From Chloroflexota bacterium (GTDB lineage: Bacteria; Chloroflexota; Dehalococcoidia; Dehalococcoidales; UBA3254), in assembly GCA_017860765.1 (NCBI GenBank), contig JAGDMY010000077.1:1-6912 (forward strand): 6,912 nt of DNA, given 5' to 3'. Below are positions 5,339 to 6,912 of this stretch, piece after piece. The position numbers were made by a program, and so were the translations under genes. The stretch's first letter is position 1. Every line of letters starts with the position of its first letter. Under the pieces are notes generated by a model. That model saw only the letters and a list, made by a program, of their open reading frames with translations, was not told the origin of the DNA and ran no database searches.

Positions 5339-6912
5339 ATGCAGTCAGCGGGAAAAATCACCCTTGCTTCAGATGCCCCCGGCCACAGCCTTTTCCTTTT
5401 GGGCAACGAAGCCATTGCGCGGGGGGCTATCGAGGCTGGAGTTCAGGTATTCGCCGCCTACCCCGGTACTCCTTCCAGCGAAATCAGCGAGACCCTGATC
5501 AACTTGTCCAGGGAACTCAACATTTACGCCGAGTGGTCGGTCAACGAAAAGGTGGCTTTTGAGCTGGCCTATGGCGCCTGCATCAGCGGCGTCAGGTCTA
5601 TGACCGCCATGAAGATGGTGGGGCTGAACGTAGCCCACGATTCCTTCACCTCGGCTGCCTACATGGGGACCGCGGCCGGTATGCTCCTGGTCAACGCAGA
5701 CGACCCCGGCATCTGGAGCTCGCAAAACGAACAGGACAATCGCCTCATTGCCGAACAGGCTTATGTCCCCATACTGGAGCCCTCCTCTGTCCAGGAAGCC
5801 AAGGACATGGCCGCCCACGCCTTCGAGCTCTCGGAACAGTTCGGTCAAATCTTCATGCTGCGTTCCGTTACCCGCATCAGCCACGCCCGGGGTGATGTGA
5901 AACTGGGGATTATCAACCGGGATAGAAAAGGGGGTGAGTTTAAAAAGGAACCCCGCTTCTCCTGCCTGCCCGTCCAGGCCCGTAAGAACCACCTGGTGAT
6001 GAATGAGCGGTTTAATAAAATAAAAGAGTTCGTAGAAAAGCTGCCTTATAACCAGCTGAAGCCCGTCCAGGGTGTCAGGCTGGGTATTATTGCGGCCGGC
6101 ATCTCCTACAGTTATGCTACCGAAGCACTGCGCTGGCTGGGGCTGGAGGAGAGGGTCCCCATTCTGAAAATAGGCACTCCCCACCCGCTCCCCGAAAAGA
6201 TGGTCCGGCAGCTGATTTCTTCCGTGCCCGAAGTCCTGGTAATCGAAGAACTCGAGCCCTTTGTGGAAAACCATGTCAAAATCATTGCTCAGGAGGCCGG
6301 CATCCAGGTCAAAATTCGCGGCAAAGACCTCGTCCCCATCACCAACGAACTCTCCACCCGCCTGGTAGCCGAGGCCATCAGCCGGGTATCCGGGGCCGCA
6401 CTGCCCATCAATTATGCCGCCATCGATAAGACGGTGGTGGATACTGCCAGTATTTTGCCGGCGAGGCCACCCACCCTTTGTGCCGGTTGTCCGCACCGGG
6501 CCTCGTTCTATGCCATAAATGTCGCCACCCGCAAAGTTAAGAAAGAACTGGGGGAGAAAGTCCTGACCGGTGATATTGGCTGCTATACCCTGGGCTACAA
6601 TCCGCCTCTGAATTCTTTTAATCTGATGTGCTGCATGGGGGGAGGCTTCGGGCTGGCCAACGGGGTGGCCCGGGGCCAGAGCGGACCGGTCATCGGACAC
6701 CTCGGCGATTCTACCTTCTTTCACTCCGGAATTACTCCCATGATAGATGCTGTCTTTAATAATACCCGGGTCACCTTCGTTATTCTGGACAACTCCGCTA
6801 CCGCCATGACCGGCTTTCAGCCCCACCCCGGGACCCCGGGAAATAATCTGGCTGCTATCAAGCCCGAAGACCTGGCCCGGGCCTGCAACGTGAAATTCGT
6901 GGAGGTGGTCAA
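5339..6912 (+). CDS. iorA: Indolepyruvate:ferredoxin oxidoreductase alpha subunit, 3' end outside window
   Basis: Large subunit of the oxygen-sensitive enzyme that oxidatively decarboxylates aryl pyruvates, made from aromatic amino acids, to aryl-acetyl-CoA with reduction of ferredoxin; the reverse direction can serve in synthesis. 524 codons are visible with no stop, out of roughly 600-650 in the family. The N-terminal pyrimidine-binding domain has LLGNEAIARGAIEAGVQV (20-37), YPGTPSSEIS (41-50) and the conserved Glu70 in SVNEKVAFE. Then come SSQNEQDNR, a middle transketolase-C-like domain (about 255-350), and the TPP-binding domain opening with C381-AG-C384-PHR and GDIGCYTLG. The TPP/Mg motif runs from GDSTFFHSG (from 456) to LDNSATAMTG (483-492). 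The C-terminal 2x[4Fe-4S] ferredoxin-like domain would lie past the edge. The start is ATG at 5339 with GGAGG upstream. iorB is expected downstream. A related 2-oxoacid specificity is possible, but the motifs match IorA best. Confidence 0.93.
   Translation, partial: MQSAGKITLASDAPGHSLFLLGNEAIARGAIEAGVQVFAAYPGTPSSEISETLINLSRELNIYAEWSVNEKVAFELAYGACISGVRSMTAMKMVGLNVAHDSFTSAAYMGTAAGMLLVNADDPGIWSSQNEQDNRLIAEQAYVPILEPSSVQEAKDMAAHAFELSEQFGQIFMLRSVTRISHARGDVKLGIINRDRKGGEFKKEPRFSCLPVQARKNHLVMNERFNKIKEFVEKLPYNQLKPVQGVRLGIIAAGISYSYATEALRWLGLEERVPILKIGTPHPLPEKMVRQLISSVPEVLVIEELEPFVENHVKIIAQEAGIQVKIRGKDLVPITNELSTRLVAEAISRVSGAALPINYAAIDKTVVDTASILPARPPTLCAGCPHRASFYAINVATRKVKKELGEKVLTGDIGCYTLGYNPPLNSFNLMCCMGGGFGLANGVARGQSGPVIGHLGDSTFFHSGITPMIDAVFNNTRVTFVILDNSATAMTGFQPHPGTPGNNLAAIKPEDLARACNVKFVEVV

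Noticed and set aside
5369..6826. Long minus-strand open frame (485 codons) opposite iorA
   Set aside because: It is antisense to an unmistakable iorA reading with intact TPP motifs. The frame is open because of GC-rich codon bias, and its translation is low-complexity Gly/Asp/His-rich with no recognisable domain.

Overview
The window looks like chromosomal core sequence from an anaerobic bacterium, most likely Chloroflexota of the class Dehalococcoidia. That placement is inferred from recalled protein resemblance, mainly of HrcA (its RPHTSAGS wing, KMMREEDEQ, the C-terminal SQYGLPDEASGT and the GPTRMAY block). It is supported by the hrcA-grpE-dnaK order and by an oxygen-sensitive 2-oxoacid:ferredoxin oxidoreductase gene nearby. 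No search was possible. Base composition is moderately GC-rich and uniform. There are no mobile elements, CRISPR arrays, tRNA or rRNA genes.

Left half (39-3645, minus strand): a class I heat-shock operon, read right to left. A sigma70-type promoter (TTGACA-N17-TAATTT) overlaps or abuts a CIRCE-like operator. hrcA (GTG start), grpE and dnaK follow, packed so that each downstream ribosome-binding site lies in or against the end of the gene before it. HrcA is expected to repress the operon through the operator. GrpE is the nucleotide exchange factor of DnaK. dnaJ would be expected beyond the left edge but is not visible. The operator departs symmetrically from the textbook CIRCE sequence, and the DnaK tail carries two octaproline blocks.

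Middle (3652-5204): two divergent metallo-beta-lactamase-fold hydrolase genes of the UlaG/COG2220 type share a 113-bp intergenic region. It holds a good promoter for each gene and a 7-bp-arm palindrome over the -35 of the plus-strand gene. Each protein appears to lack a different usual acidic metal ligand. The minus-strand gene ends 6 bp before the heat-shock promoter with no obvious terminator between.

Right (5339-6912, plus strand): the first 524 codons of iorA, the alpha subunit of indolepyruvate:ferredoxin oxidoreductase, cut off by the window edge. Its TPP-binding module is intact. The C-terminal ferredoxin-like domain and the usual partner iorB would lie beyond the window.

Overall this is mostly ordinary housekeeping sequence. 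The best leads are the altered CIRCE with matching changes in HrcA, the polyproline tail of DnaK, and the two hydrolases with atypical metal sites around a shared palindrome. I see no clear sign of a wholly new system.
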